Positions 15,853 through 27,000 are shown, counted from the first letter of the stretch. The stretch is 64,000 bases of DNA from an uncultured Clostridia bacterium (GCA_937915925.1 CALGGM010000007.1:16652-80651), one strand, 5' to 3'. Program-made: numbers and translations. Notes: a model not told the origin generated them from the sequence alone.

Positions 15853-17624
15853 TGTCGATCCTACGCATACCGGAGTTTTACGGAATCCAGCAGCAGAAGG
15901 ACGGAACGCTTCTGCCTGTCGGATCGGCAGAGAACGCCGTGAATATGGAAACGGGCGACGGCTGCCTTACTGTAGCGGAAGCATTCCGCACCATTGTCCG
16001 GCAGCCAACAACCGAGCGAGACGAAGAATGGCGTGCGCTTTTCGCCTTTGAGCGTTCAACGAGTGACGACCTGTTGATCGCCTGTTCGTCGCGCAAAATT
16101 GTGTTTTGCACGACAAACTACAAGAGCGCGGTATCATGGCAAGAGCTGATTTCTGCATCAACCACGCCGCAGTATGCGCCTGCCGAGCGCGACAGCGCAT
16201 TCGACGCGCAGCTTGCGCGGATCGGAAACACGGATTACATCTTGATCGCCACCGGTGGGACGCAGATCATCAAGGCACCGATTGACGAGCTGATTGCCGG
16301 AAACCCGACGTGGGAGTGGTTCGGCTCGGATGTGTACTACCTGCAAACGCCCATCACGATCACAGCGGTTGATACGACCGATGTCACCAAAGCGGTTATT
16401 ACCGTTTCCGGCGATATGTTGTCCGCGTCCACGCATCCGACCGAGCGTTTACGCGCTCTCGTATTCGGCGTGTACATCATGGACGGCAGCGAGGTCAAGC
16501 ATCTGCTCTACCCAAAGCTCACAGACGGAATATCCGACGACGGAAGCGAGATCACGCTTGATTTGACCGGATGCACAGTCACGACGTCCAACACCATACA
16601 GCTTCGCGGGAGCGTGTCGAACAAAGCAGTCAGCTCGTTGGAGCTGTACCACGACCGTCTTTGGAGCGCTGGCGATCCGGAACATATCTCACGTCTGTAT
16701 TGGTCGTGCGCGGCTGGCGAAGGCAGAACCATCGAAGATTGGGTATCTGACGATTACGACGAGGATGCTTCGGGCGGACACGTCGATGTCGGCACGGCTG
16801 ACGGTGATAAAATCGTTGCGCTGAAATCCATGACGGACTGCTTGCTGATCTTCAAGGTCAATTCCATTTGGCGGCTGTACGGCAACCGCCCGTCAAACTA
16901 TACGCTCGAACGCATCACGGACGAGGTTGGCGCGTATGACGATTCCGAGATTATTGTCCGATACGGTACGCCGTATTGGCTGACGAAAAACGGTATCTTC
17001 TACTGTGACGGCACGAACGCCATGTCCGCCGACAATGACATCGACTATCTGCACGATTTGTTTTGGGAGGTAAACGGCGCGGCTCGACGGGCAGCATGCT
17101 GTGTTCCTGCGCTTCGGAATCTATACTTTGACGTCTATTCCGACACAGACGGGCGTTTCATTTTGACGCGCAATCTCGTGACGGGCGCATACCTCACCTT
17201 TACCGGGGCTGATGTTATCGACATCGCAACGGCATCCGATGAAGCGCTATTCCTTACGTCTGCAGGCGCGGTCATTGCCCGCGGGGAGAACACGGATCGG
17301 CTGACACCTTACGGCTCCGAATTAGGGCTTACAGCAAAATGGACGTCGCAGCGCATGGACTTTAGCGGGCTGTGCGGGAAAAAACAGATTTACGCGTTGT
17401 GGTTCCGGGCAACAGGCGGGCGTATGCGTGTGTGTGTCCGAACAAACGCCGGATTCAATACGTTCGACGTCGTTCCGGAAGAAATGCAGACTGACGTCGT
17501 ACGTTTGCCGATTTCCATGTCGGAAGCCCGCACGGTACAAATCGAGATTGTGAACGTCAACGGAAGCCGGTTCCGCATCGAAGGCGGCATCTATTTCGTT
17601 TATACGGAAAAGTTCGATGCGTAA
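15852..17624 (+). CDS. Packaged DNA stabilisation / tail nozzle protein (P22 gp10-like)
   Basis: A 590-residue beta-rich protein. Its opening IPEFYGIQQQKDGTLLPVGSA resembles gp10-type stabilisers, which form a six-bladed propeller under the connector. Later blades include SLELYHDRLWSAG and LLIFKVNSIWRLYG. It begins on the last base of the connector gene's stop codon, so the two are translationally coupled. Consistent with a short, non-contractile tail. Confidence 0.75.
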   Translation: MSILRIPEFYGIQQQKDGTLLPVGSAENAVNMETGDGCLTVAEAFRTIVRQPTTERDEEWRALFAFERSTSDDLLIACSSRKIVFCTTNYKSAVSWQELISASTTPQYAPAERDSAFDAQLARIGNTDYILIATGGTQIIKAPIDELIAGNPTWEWFGSDVYYLQTPITITAVDTTDVTKAVITVSGDMLSASTHPTERLRALVFGVYIMDGSEVKHLLYPKLTDGISDDGSEITLDLTGCTVTTSNTIQLRGSVSNKAVSSLELYHDRLWSAGDPEHISRLYWSCAAGEGRTIEDWVSDDYDEDASGGHVDVGTADGDKIVALKSMTDCLLIFKVNSIWRLYGNRPSNYTLERITDEVGAYDDSEIIVRYGTPYWLTKNGIFYCDGTNAMSADNDIDYLHDLFWEVNGAARRAACCVPALRNLYFDVYSDTDGRFILTRNLVTGAYLTFTGADVIDIATASDEALFLTSAGAVIARGENTDRLTPYGSELGLTAKWTSQRMDFSGLCGKKQIYALWFRATGGRMRVCVRTNAGFNTFDVVPEEMQTDVVRLPISMSEARTVQIEIVNVNGSRFRIEGGIYFVYTEKFDA

Positions 17625-17635
17625 GGAGGCGCGGC

Positions 17636-17800
17636 ATGAAAGACGCAATGCAGATTATCCGATTCGGGAAAACTGTAAGCGAGCAGAAAACCCGATATGA
17701 GCAGGCAAACGAGGATCGTTTGAATGAGAATTTTCGGACGCTGCAGGAAGAAATCGAATCCTTGCGGGCGGAGCTTGACCGCTTGCGGAACGGAGAGTGA
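17636..17800 (+). CDS. Small coiled-coil protein
   Basis: A 54-residue protein with GGAGG upstream (start ATG 17636). The C-terminal two thirds is a predicted coiled coil (ENFRTLQEEIESLRAELDRL). It fits snugly between two tail genes with 11- and 3-base gaps, so it is probably real. Possibly a trimerisation or chaperone element for tail parts. Confidence 0.65.
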   Translation: MKDAMQIIRFGKTVSEQKTRYEQANEDRLNENFRTLQEEIESLRAELDRLRNGE

Positions 17801-17803
17801 TCC

Positions 17804-19678
17804 ATGGCAAAAACATATACGCTGCATCCCGTCAAGATCGTAGCCGGTCGCGGCAAGTCAAGCAGTTATTTAAGCAATAATTGGAACAATCTGTACGTTC
17901 CTACGAGCTTTACGATTGACGTCGCGGCTGGCGAATCTGGCGACCGCGTAGAAGACTATTACTCTCCGGGAACGTACATCTACGACACGCAGCAATGCGT
18001 AAATTTCATGTTCGACCGGACGACCTTGAACCTGCTTCGCACAAAGAATATCACGAGCGTCAAGTTCAAGACCAAAGTCACCGGCAAGCTGTGGGCGAGC
18101 GCAAGTACAGGGCTGACACAAAACCTCCGGTATAAGTATGATTCGGACGACGGATCGACTACGCATTCGACATCTCCGCATTGGGCGAGCGCATCCGACG
18201 CGGATTCAACGGCACAAGGCAACAAAACGCTTGCTCGTTTTGTTTCGCCTTCGGAAGAAGCTCAGACGGTTTCAAACTATGAAATCGAGCTGACGCTTTC
18301 TGAAAACAAAATCCCGAAAAACGGCTACGTTGTTGGACCTCCGAGCTTGCGCTACGATACCAAGTTCTTGAAATTCAGCACGACGCTCACGGACACGACG
18401 CTCACCGTTGTGACAGACGAGATCGAGAACTATACCGTGACGTACTCTGCCAACGGCGGCAACGCGGATAGCGTTCCTCCCGTACAGACCTATCCTGTCG
18501 GATCCTCTGTTACGTTGTCAACGGTCACGCCGACACGTGCAGGGCACCGGTTCCTCGGTTGGTCATTACAATCTGATGCAGTTACCGCAAGTTATGCCGC
18601 AGGGAGCACGCAGACCTTCAACGCAAATGTAACACTATATGCGGTGTGGGAGCGTCGAACGTACACAATCACATATAATGCGAACGAGGGCAACAATCCG
18701 CCAGCTGCGCAAACAAAGACATACGGTATCGATCTCACGCTGACGTCGGATCAGCCAACGCGAGACGGGTATGCGTTTCTCGGATGGTCGACATCGAACA
18801 CCGCGTCGACAGCAGAATATGCTTCCGGCGCGACTTATACTCAAAATGGGAACGCTACATTGTATGCCGTATGGTCTTTGATTACCGTGGATCATACGTT
18901 GACATATAACGCAAATGGAGGCATTGGTGCACCGATGTCTGAAACGCAGACATATAGTCCTATCGAGCCCACGTTCTTTACTATATCGAGCGTGCAGCCA
19001 ACGCGCATAGGACACAAGTTCATTGGATGGGCGTCGTCTGCCAGTAGTTCGGTTGCGGAGTATTCTGCGGGAGATGTTTTTCCCGCGTCGGAAGATAAAA
19101 CGCTATATGCCGTTTGGCAAGCCATCGCCTATACGGTCAGCTACGATGCAAACGGCGGCACGGGTGCGCCCGAAGCGCAATCCGGCATCTACGGAGAATC
19201 AATTATGCTTTCTTCTGCGGTTCCAACACGTGATGGATATGACTTTGTTGGATGGGCGGAGAGTGATGACGCGCCATATAAGGAGTATGACCCGGGCGAC
19301 GAGTATACCAAATGCGAGGATGTAACATTGTACGCTTTATGGGCGATCAATTCGTTTGCTGTAGTATACAACGCAAACGGCGGAACGAACGCCCCAGCGG
19401 TTCAGCGGAAAAGCCACGGCATCCCATTGGTTTTGACTTTCGATACTCCATCTCGAACCGGGTACAAGTTTGTTGGGTGGGGTCTGACATCTGACGCTAA
19501 CGAAATCGCTTATCGCCCCGGGGGCACATACGCGATCGATTTTCCAATCACATTGTATGCAATTTGGAGAACGATGAAAAGCGTTGAGCTCTATTCCGCT
19601 ACCGACAGCGATGTACTTCAAATTGAATCTTATGTCGTGCAAAATGGCACGCCTGTTCCCTGTGAAGTCCATGTTTAA
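17804..19678 (+). CDS. Tail protein with five InlB-type (Listeria-Bacteroides) repeats
   Basis: A 624-residue protein. The N-terminal ~200 residues are beta-rich and probably form the virion-anchoring domain. From ~209 to ~590 it holds five repeats of ~76 residues. Each has the pattern Y.(V/I).Y.ANGG...P...G..F.GW......LYA(V/L/I)W seen in internalin-type adhesins. A short C-terminal piece follows. Repeats of this kind mediate adhesion in bacterial surface proteins, so a host-surface binding role is inferred. Repeats diverge enough to be stable. Confidence 0.85.
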   Translation: MAKTYTLHPVKIVAGRGKSSSYLSNNWNNLYVPTSFTIDVAAGESGDRVEDYYSPGTYIYDTQQCVNFMFDRTTLNLLRTKNITSVKFKTKVTGKLWASASTGLTQNLRYKYDSDDGSTTHSTSPHWASASDADSTAQGNKTLARFVSPSEEAQTVSNYEIELTLSENKIPKNGYVVGPPSLRYDTKFLKFSTTLTDTTLTVVTDEIENYTVTYSANGGNADSVPPVQTYPVGSSVTLSTVTPTRAGHRFLGWSLQSDAVTASYAAGSTQTFNANVTLYAVWERRTYTITYNANEGNNPPAAQTKTYGIDLTLTSDQPTRDGYAFLGWSTSNTASTAEYASGATYTQNGNATLYAVWSLITVDHTLTYNANGGIGAPMSETQTYSPIEPTFFTISSVQPTRIGHKFIGWASSASSSVAEYSAGDVFPASEDKTLYAVWQAIAYTVSYDANGGTGAPEAQSGIYGESIMLSSAVPTRDGYDFVGWAESDDAPYKEYDPGDEYTKCEDVTLYALWAINSFAVVYNANGGTNAPAVQRKSHGIPLVLTFDTPSRTGYKFVGWGLTSDANEIAYRPGGTYAIDFPITLYAIWRTMKSVELYSATDSDVLQIESYVVQNGTPVPCEVHV

Positions 19679-19690
19679 TTGGAGGCAAAC

Positions 19691-21079
19691 ATGAAAAAGC
19701 AGTATTTCTTTACGCTTGATTATAAGCTCGCATCTTCCATCGATCTCCCGAACATTGTTTCGGGAGATACTGGAAACGAGTTTGTTATCACAATCGAAAA
19801 TGGCGGCGATCCTGTTGATCTTACGAACGCACGCGTCCGTTTTATCATCGTCAATAAAGACGGTCCCAGTTCGCAAGACACGGATGTCGAAGGAAACGAC
19901 ATCGACATGACGCAGGCAGAAAGCGGCGTTCTTACAATCGCCGTTCATGCGGACATGATCTCGAACGGGCTGAATGCCGGCTTCGTCGAAACATACACGG
20001 GAGAAAACCGCGAGGTGCAGAACACAACGCAAAACTTCAATTTTACGGCGAAGCTGTCTCCTTCCGAGAAAGCTGCAATGTTCCCGTCATTGATCCGCGC
20101 CGAAGCTGAGTATCGGTTTATCATCAAAGAGCTGCAGGAGGTTGTTGCTGCAGCGAGGGCTGTGCTGGAAAGCGGCGATAATGTCCGATATACCGAGCAG
20201 ATCAACAGCGACGAGAGAAAAGCTGTTGCGCGATCGAACATAGCCGCAGCATCAAACAACCATTCGCATGGGATTGTAACCTATGACGGGAAGGTTTTGA
20301 ACCATCCGGGCTGCCTGCTTGAAACAGACGAGAACGAAAACATCGCGGCTTGCCGGCGTATCATTGCAGGGGATGCGGACCCTTCGTCCGTCAGCGGGTT
20401 GCACGAAAATGACATTTACCTACATTCTACTCCGCTTGCTGGCAACAGAAACGTGCATCTTGTTGTACCCTATGGAGGCACATGGAGCGACAATGAACGG
20501 CAAGCTTATTCCAGCGACGATTCGGATACCTTGATGGCGATCGCTGAGCATGCTGCACTTATTACGCAAATCGTCTCTCCGGACAACGAAGTTGTTACGC
20601 TCTATGAGTTTTCCCGGTGTTACAACAACAATAATATCGATACCGTTTTGTTTAAGTCGATCGGTACTTTCTATCATTCGCAGATTACTTGTGAATTGAC
20701 TTTCGGCGGTCCAATTCCGCAAATGCTCTTTTGGTATCAGTCCTCGTCGCCGATAGAGAATTTGATAACTGTGAACGCAACTTGGGACAACAGCACGCAT
20801 GAGCTTACATATGCGTCCATTGACAAAACCGCACAAGAATTACGTGACCTGTGGGGAAAACCCTGCACGGCGATCACATACATCAACTTCCCTGAAAACG
20901 GCCGCTATGAAAGGTTCATGCTCCAGCTCGTCGCATTTTATCGTAATGAATACAACAAAATTGGAATGGAATTCCAAGTAATAGGAATTACAGGTTGGGG
21001 CATAAGGGACGTAGAATTGCTGATCGAGGTTCAAAATGCTGAAATATCCATTGAAGGATCTTATAGCCTGGAGGTATAA
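19691..21079 (+). CDS. Tail fibre / baseplate protein with BppU-like N-terminus
   Basis: Start ATG 19691 lies five bases after GGAGG; the upstream TTG codon overlaps the ribosome site. Residues ~1-120 (DLPNIVSGDTGNEFVITIENGGDPVDL, partly) resemble the BppU/DUF2479 Ig-like domain that anchors receptor-binding proteins. A helical neck follows (AAMFPSLIRAEAEYRFIIKEL), then a C-terminal beta-rich head of unknown fold (462 residues in all). Likely the host-recognition fibre. Confidence 0.75.
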   Translation: MKKQYFFTLDYKLASSIDLPNIVSGDTGNEFVITIENGGDPVDLTNARVRFIIVNKDGPSSQDTDVEGNDIDMTQAESGVLTIAVHADMISNGLNAGFVETYTGENREVQNTTQNFNFTAKLSPSEKAAMFPSLIRAEAEYRFIIKELQEVVAAARAVLESGDNVRYTEQINSDERKAVARSNIAAASNNHSHGIVTYDGKVLNHPGCLLETDENENIAACRRIIAGDADPSSVSGLHENDIYLHSTPLAGNRNVHLVVPYGGTWSDNERQAYSSDDSDTLMAIAEHAALITQIVSPDNEVVTLYEFSRCYNNNNIDTVLFKSIGTFYHSQITCELTFGGPIPQMLFWYQSSSPIENLITVNATWDNSTHELTYASIDKTAQELRDLWGKPCTAITYINFPENGRYERFMLQLVAFYRNEYNKIGMEFQVIGITGWGIRDVELLIEVQNAEISIEGSYSLEV

Positions 21080-21081
21080 AA

Positions 21082-21858
21082 ATGTCTAAATTTACTGACA
21101 TGTATAACGCCCTTTCTGAACTTATTCCGTCAGCTATCTATGTGTGGGGTGGAAAAGGCGAGGAGGTTCCGAAGGACGATAGCGACCGAGCATCGTACTT
21201 TGCGAAGAAAGAGACCTCCGACAACGAACACACAAAAGCTGAAAACATTGCCCGCTGCGAGCGACTTTATCAGAAGCGCAAATCCGCGGGCGTTTCTGTG
21301 GTCAATGGATTTGATTGCAGCGGTTTGATTTACTACGGTTTACGCGCTCTCAAGCTGTTAAACACGAGGATGTCAAGCCGTGGCTATTATTCCTACTGCA
21401 AGGAGAACACAGACAAAACCGGAATGAGCCGGAGCGACCTTGTCCCCGGCGATCTCGTGTTCAAACACAACGGTACAAAGATCGTACACGTTTCGCTGTA
21501 CATCGGTAACGGACGGATCATCGAAAGCGGCGGCAGAGACGTCGGCGTACAGATTCGCAAGCTCGGAAACGAAGACAACCGATACGGACGTCTCGCCTGC
21601 ATGAAGGAGAGCGAACCGGAGCAAGTGCCGACAGCAGAGCCCACATACGGCTATGTCCATGTGAAGGGCGGTAGCGTGTATGTCCGTGACGCAAACAGCA
21701 AAGCTGGCAAGATTCTCAAAACAGCGCATCGCGGACAAAAGTACGCGCTTGTTCTGATTGACCATGACACCGGCTGGTACAAGATTGACCTCGGCGACGA
21801 GCGCACTGGCTACATAAGCAATCGCGCCGATTTGACGGAGGTGGTCACGAATGCCTGA
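21082..21858 (+). CDS. Endolysin: NlpC/P60 peptidase with SH3 domain
   Basis: A 258-residue protein. The NlpC/P60 domain shows the catalytic Cys in NGFDCSGLIYYG (~77) and the His in VHVSLYIGNG (~136). From ~190 an SH3b-type cell-wall binding domain follows (YGYVHVKGGSVYVRDANS start, ending GYISNRADLTEV). It should cleave peptidoglycan stem peptides at lysis. No signal peptide, so release depends on the holin genes that follow. Confidence 0.9.
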   Translation: MSKFTDMYNALSELIPSAIYVWGGKGEEVPKDDSDRASYFAKKETSDNEHTKAENIARCERLYQKRKSAGVSVVNGFDCSGLIYYGLRALKLLNTRMSSRGYYSYCKENTDKTGMSRSDLVPGDLVFKHNGTKIVHVSLYIGNGRIIESGGRDVGVQIRKLGNEDNRYGRLACMKESEPEQVPTAEPTYGYVHVKGGSVYVRDANSKAGKILKTAHRGQKYALVLIDHDTGWYKIDLGDERTGYISNRADLTEVVTNA

Positions 21859-22069
21859 ACAGGAGAAAGATTTGATGAACGAAGTGCTGACAAGATTAAC
21901 CCGAATCGAAACAAAAATAGATTCCTATAAACCGCAGATCGACGATCACGAAGCGCGGATCCGCGAGCTGGAAGGCAAAAACGGGAAAAAGTGGGAATCC
22001 GTTGTAACGGCTATTATATCGGCAGTCCTTGTAGGTATTGTCGGTTATATTGTCGGGAAATTATTTTAG
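21851..22069 (+). CDS. XhlA-like haemolysin/holin-associated membrane protein
   Basis: A 72-residue protein overlapping the endolysin gene by 8 bases. It has an N-terminal coiled coil (VLTRLTRIETKIDSYKPQI, ELEGKNGK) and one C-terminal transmembrane segment (VVTAIISAVLVGIVGYIVG). This is the XhlA layout found in lysis cassettes of Firmicute phages. Confidence 0.85.
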   Translation: MPEQEKDLMNEVLTRLTRIETKIDSYKPQIDDHEARIRELEGKNGKKWESVVTAIISAVLVGIVGYIVGKLF

Positions 22070-22080
22070 GGAGGTAAAAA

Positions 22081-22983
22081 ATGGAAACTTTTGAAGACTA
22101 CAATACGACCACCGACCGCGACCGGTATATTGCGGCAGCAGCCGGTCTCGTCGACATTAACGACCTTCCGGAACCGGTTACAGACAGGGATAAGCTGATT
22201 GCGGCGGTTGCGAAAGACAGGAAAGCAATCGTAGACACAATTGAAAACGTCATTCCCATTACAGGCAAATTCATTGACGCAGAGGAGTATATTCACGGCA
22301 CGCTCGGTGATGATATCCCTTTTACATGGAAAGTAGAAAGGTTTGTTTTCTATACTATATATTATTGTGTGCTCGATATCCCAAGTAATCTTGATCCGGA
22401 GTATGTTGATGCTAATGATCTTGCTTTGGAGATCGAAGGCAAAGTATTTACAAATGTTCAGTATGTACTCAATGGCAACGTCGTAACTTCTCTTAAAGTA
22501 AACGTTGATGGCATGATAAATAGCTACACGTCGGGTGACGCGATCAGAGGTTTGTCTGCTCGGCTGGTTCGGAGAGAATATGTATTTCCGGATTGCGTAC
22601 TGAATCTGTATGACGAGGATGATCCGCACGGCGACGAATCGTTTTTACCTGTATACGCAGAAAATGACGATGGCTATCTCGTTATTTCTGCAAAGCAGGA
22701 CATGTCTGCGTTTTATAAAGCGCTGAACAGCGGGAAACCGTGTTATTTACGGCACTATGCAGGGGAAGGAGTTATTTCCTTCGATCTGGTGTTTAAGTTT
22801 GTTCCTGATTATGAGTACGATTTTCAACCTTGTCTCTATGTTGAAAGTACTGGTCTTGATGTATGTATTTTGACTTTCCTGCCACCCCCTGTTGAAACAG
22901 ATGAAGAAGATAACGATTCAGACATCGAAGATAACGGTTCATACATCATAGATGATCCGTTACCGTTAGCAGAAGAATCATAA
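22081..22983 (+). CDS. Phage protein of unknown function within the lysis/tail region
   Basis: A 300-residue acidic protein with no signal peptide or membrane segment. It is beta-rich, with an unusual aromatic stretch (FVFYTIYYCVLDI) and a highly acidic tail (PPPVETDEEDNDSDIEDNG). It lies between two lysis membrane proteins. Its base composition is more AT-rich than its neighbours and resembles a recently exchanged tail or receptor-binding part. No family recognised. Confidence 0.6.
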   Translation: METFEDYNTTTDRDRYIAAAAGLVDINDLPEPVTDRDKLIAAVAKDRKAIVDTIENVIPITGKFIDAEEYIHGTLGDDIPFTWKVERFVFYTIYYCVLDIPSNLDPEYVDANDLALEIEGKVFTNVQYVLNGNVVTSLKVNVDGMINSYTSGDAIRGLSARLVRREYVFPDCVLNLYDEDDPHGDESFLPVYAENDDGYLVISAKQDMSAFYKALNSGKPCYLRHYAGEGVISFDLVFKFVPDYEYDFQPCLYVESTGLDVCILTFLPPPVETDEEDNDSDIEDNGSYIIDDPLPLAEES

Positions 22984-22995
22984 GGAGGCAAAACT

Positions 22996-23202
22996 ATGGA
23001 CACGAATATTCAATTTCAGAAAAGAACCCAATCTGTCTTGTTTTGGTTCGGATGCGCCGCGTGCGTATATGAAGCAGTGATTAACAGTCTCGTCACAAGT
23101 GGCGTTTCTTTGCCTGTATGGCTTCCGGCAATCGGTGTTGGTCTTTCCACGTTGTTATTCTACTGCAACGGAAACAATCCGAGCATGTCAAACAGGTATT
23201 GA
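22996..23202 (+). CDS. Holin (predicted)
   Basis: A 68-residue protein with two hydrophobic segments (VLFWFGCAACVYEAVI and LPAIGVGLSTLLFYC) separated by a short turn, preceded by GGAGG. Size, topology and location two genes after the endolysin fit a small class II phage holin. Confidence 0.7.
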   Translation: MDTNIQFQKRTQSVLFWFGCAACVYEAVINSLVTSGVSLPVWLPAIGVGLSTLLFYCNGNNPSMSNRY

Positions 23203-23283
23203 TTTAACAGAAGCAATACACAACAATAAAAATACAGAAAGGCGGAGCATATCGCTCTGCCTTTCTTATCATGGAGGTATAGA

Positions 23284-23994
23284 ATGGCTCTTTTCGGCGA
23301 TGCCAATTTGCAAACACAGTATGACAATATCCTCGCGCAGCTGCAGGGTTCCGGCGCATACACGCCTTTGACCTTGCCGGAGCAGACGCTTGACAGCATC
23401 ACCGAGCAGCTGGCACAGATCTACCGCCCGCAGGTAGAACACGCGATCGCGCAGCGGTACGGCGCGACCAAGCAGCAGAAAGCGGCGATTGACGTGGACG
23501 CCGCCTCTCGCGGCATGGGTACGTCCACTTATGTGACGGACGCGAAGAACCGCATTATGAACGCCGAAGCCGCGGACATTGCCGGTTTGGAATCGGACTA
23601 TGCCTCGCAGCTCGCCGGAGATGCGCTGTCGCAGTATCAGAACTACCTCGGCGACAAGATCAAGCTCGATCAGTATAACCAGCAGCTGCAAGCTGCAATG
23701 GAGAGCGCTGCCTACGATCAAGCGATGGAGCAGTACACGCAGGGCATGATCGAGGGAACGCTGCCGTATCAGCAGCTGCAATTCCAATGGGAGCAGCAGC
23801 AGAAAGCCGCAAAAGGCGGTGGCGGAGGCGGCGGCAAAAACAACAACTGGCAGACATGGCTGCAAGAGTATCTCGACGGCTTGTTCGGAGGTACGCCGGA
23901 GGTTGAAGAAACGCAGCCGACCACGCCGAAAACGTCTGGCGGCGCACACGGCGGCGGCGGTGGTCGCAACAATAACGTGATGATGATTCAGTAA
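23284..23994 (+). CDS. Internal virion / ejection-type protein (predicted)
   Basis: A 236-residue Gln/Ala/Tyr-rich helical protein. Two Gly-rich linkers (GGGGGGG around residue 180 and GGGGG near the C-terminus) surround a WQTWLQEYLDGLFGG helix. Position directly before the giant polyvalent gene suggests a partner that is packaged or ejected with it. No family known to me. Confidence 0.6.
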   Translation: MALFGDANLQTQYDNILAQLQGSGAYTPLTLPEQTLDSITEQLAQIYRPQVEHAIAQRYGATKQQKAAIDVDAASRGMGTSTYVTDAKNRIMNAEAADIAGLESDYASQLAGDALSQYQNYLGDKIKLDQYNQQLQAAMESAAYDQAMEQYTQGMIEGTLPYQQLQFQWEQQQKAAKGGGGGGGKNNNWQTWLQEYLDGLFGGTPEVEETQPTTPKTSGGAHGGGGGRNNNVMMIQ

Positions 23995-24006
23995 GAGAGG
24001 TGCAAA

Positions 24007-27000
24007 ATGCCCATTATGCTTAACAAAACCGCTACCCAGAGCAGCGTGGCGCAGCCGCAGACGAACGCTGGCACGCAGGGAAACACGCAGCAGACGCAGC
24101 AGCCGTCGCCGACGTACACCTTTAACGGGCAGACGTACACAACGCGGGAAGCGGCAGACGAAGCACGGAACAAGTATATCGCCGACCGGAAGATGAAAGT
24201 CATGTCCGTGTTTGCCGATGCTGCATCTGTTGGCTTCGACGAAGATCAATTCAAGGCGCTCATACAATCCGGCTCCGGGCTGTCGCAGATGTCCGACGCC
24301 GAGCGTTCGTACATCTCCTCTCGGTATCAAGCGACGAATCCGTATGATCGAAAGGCATATACGGATTCCGCCGTCGATCAGTATCTCGCGTCCGTTGGCT
24401 TGCCTTCGTCCAAAGAGCTGAACAACTATCGCAAGGCATACTATGAGTATGCGTCCGGTGGTGGCGTTGCCGAAAAATATTCCAACCTTGACGATGATAC
24501 ATTCCGCTACATTCAGAAGCATTGGAAGGACGGAATGCAGACCGGCATCGACGGCAAGCTCTACACCTCGAATGGCAAGGAGGTTGAGTATAAGGACACG
24601 CTTCTCGACGAGCAGCTGCAAAGTTTCGGCTTGCCGCCGTCGTCGATGATGAACGATTACTTTCTCGACTATCGGCAGGACAAGCAGATCGACGCAGAAA
24701 TCGACGATTTTTATGCAGCCGTGTATGAAAAATCGAACAAAGGTATGTCCAGCGAGGAGGCATATCGGACGACGCTCGCGGACCCGAAATACCTGCATCT
24801 GTCCGAGTATGTGTCCGAAGCGGTGGCATATCCAAATGAAGCCGACTACACGGACGACGATGTGCTTTCCGATACCTGCGGGCAGACTGATAGCGCAAAG
24901 TACGACGCGGCATGGGGAAAAGCGCTTACGGCTGACGCCAAGCGCGACGCTATGGAGCATCGTATCTCGTACAAGGACTACGAGGGCTACGCCGCAAAAC
25001 GAATGCAGCTTGCTCGTGATGAAGCGCGAACGGCTAAATACAAGGAATTTCAAGAGAACGGTCGTAAATGGATGACGACACCAGCCACCACGGACGACGA
25101 GAAGAAGCAGCGCAGCACCGAAATGACACAGTTCCTCGCTGTGTACGGAAACGGCACAACGCTTTCGGATATGGGAACGTATTTCTCTCTGCTCGATGCG
25201 GGCGTACCATACGAGACAATCGGCGAAGGGTATGCTGCCGTTGCGGCATGGAACGAGAAGCACAACACGTCTGACACATACGCGGACGTCAAGCTGCTTT
25301 CGCAGGGCTATTCTATGGACGACGGCGACTATGCCGCGAACAGGGAAATCGTCAAGCAGACAAAACTGTATTCCGGGCACCAGCTGTACGAAGAACACAA
25401 GGATTTTGACGTCGCTCTTTATGATGCGCAAGCATATCACAGCGGCAAGGGTCGTCATTCGTGGAAGGTATCGCCGGAAGGTGCGATCTATGCGGCTGTC
25501 AACGGGTACAAGCACGCGGAGCCGGACTTTTCGGAATCTGTGGACTTGTACTCTCTGTATGCGTTTGCGAACACCGAGGACAGTAACGGCAAGCGTATGT
25601 CCGATTACATGACGGAAACGGAAAAAGGCGTTTTCAACTATCTATTCAGCAAAAACATCGGACGCAGTATGGAATACCTTAACGGGCTGTACGGCATGAT
25701 CGAAGATCGACAGTATGCTGCCCGTGAAGGATCATTCGCAATGCGACTTGCTATGGATGGCGTCAATGTGTCGGAAGGGGAGGTCGCGTCCTACGTCTAT
25801 GATTCTCTTGTCTACCAGCAGGGACAGGCACTTGAAGAAATCCCGGAAGGCAGATCGGACGCATGGCATCTTGAAGCGTGGTGCAAGTATGCCGGGTATT
25901 CCGACGAAAAGCTGCAAGAGATCGCCGATACATGGGACGAGCAGGTTGACAAATCCCCATCTGGTATGCCTTATCCGTCTATCTACGGCATGGGATTTAC
26001 TCCTGCTGCCTCGTCGTCCGAGACGACCATGCGGGCGTTGTATTCCGTTATCGGCGCAAGCAACAAGGACAATCCAGCCCGGTGGGTCCTCGACACGAGA
26101 AAGAAGCTCCGGGAGGAAGCAAACGTCACAGCATCTTTGTTCGAGTACACTGAGGACGAAGGCGAAGCTGCAACGGCTGAACACGACTATTTGGCGAGGA
26201 TCGAAAAAAGCACTCCACCTTCATCGAGCTATGTTCCGAACGCTGAAACCTTACCTTTTGGCGACTATCTGCAATGGTCGATTGACGGAGGGCGTGAAGA
26301 CGAATCGTTAAAACCTCTCATTGCGCAAATGACGCCTACGCAGCGCAACCAGTATAATTGGCTGTACAAGAACAAGGGGCGTGAAACAGCACAAGCGTAT
26401 TTCAACGTGATTCGTCCTTATCTCGACGAAGCGGCAGAGAACAAGGTGGTATCGGAAACAAAAGCGTTTGCAAAAGATCATCCCGTTTTGGTGTCTCTTG
26501 CCTCAATCCCCGGAACAATCGCATCCGGCATAGAAGGACTTTTAGGCACCGCACTGAATCTTTCTTCCGGAACAGAGTTGACGCGAACTGACGCGGCAAC
26601 ATGGAGCGCAAATAGCATAATGCGCGAAGGAGTTGCTGAGGATATGTCTCCTGCGGGAGCTTTCTTCTATCAAACCGGCATGTCTATGGCTGATAGTGCC
26701 GTCGCTATGTTGTTTTCTGCAGGCGGCGGTGACGTCGGCACAATCATGCTCGGCGCGTCCGCATACACGTCCACGTTGCACGCAGCTGTTGATAGGGGGC
26801 TTGATTCAAAGTCTGCCTATATGACGGCTCTCGTGGCTGGCGTTGCAGAATATGCGACGGAAAAAGTCGGTCTCGAAACCTTGATGGAGGGCATTAAGGG
26901 ATTGGGCAAGAGCGCCGGAAAGACCGTTACCCGCGAGTTCCTTTTCAACATCGCAAAACAAATGCTGTACGAGGGCAGCGAAGAGGTTGCGTCCGACGTT

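Noticed and set aside
23269..25515. 748-codon open frame antisense to the giant virion gene
   Set aside because: It is the complement of a high-GC coding frame, has no ribosome site or recognisable domain, and its composition is typical of a shadow frame.
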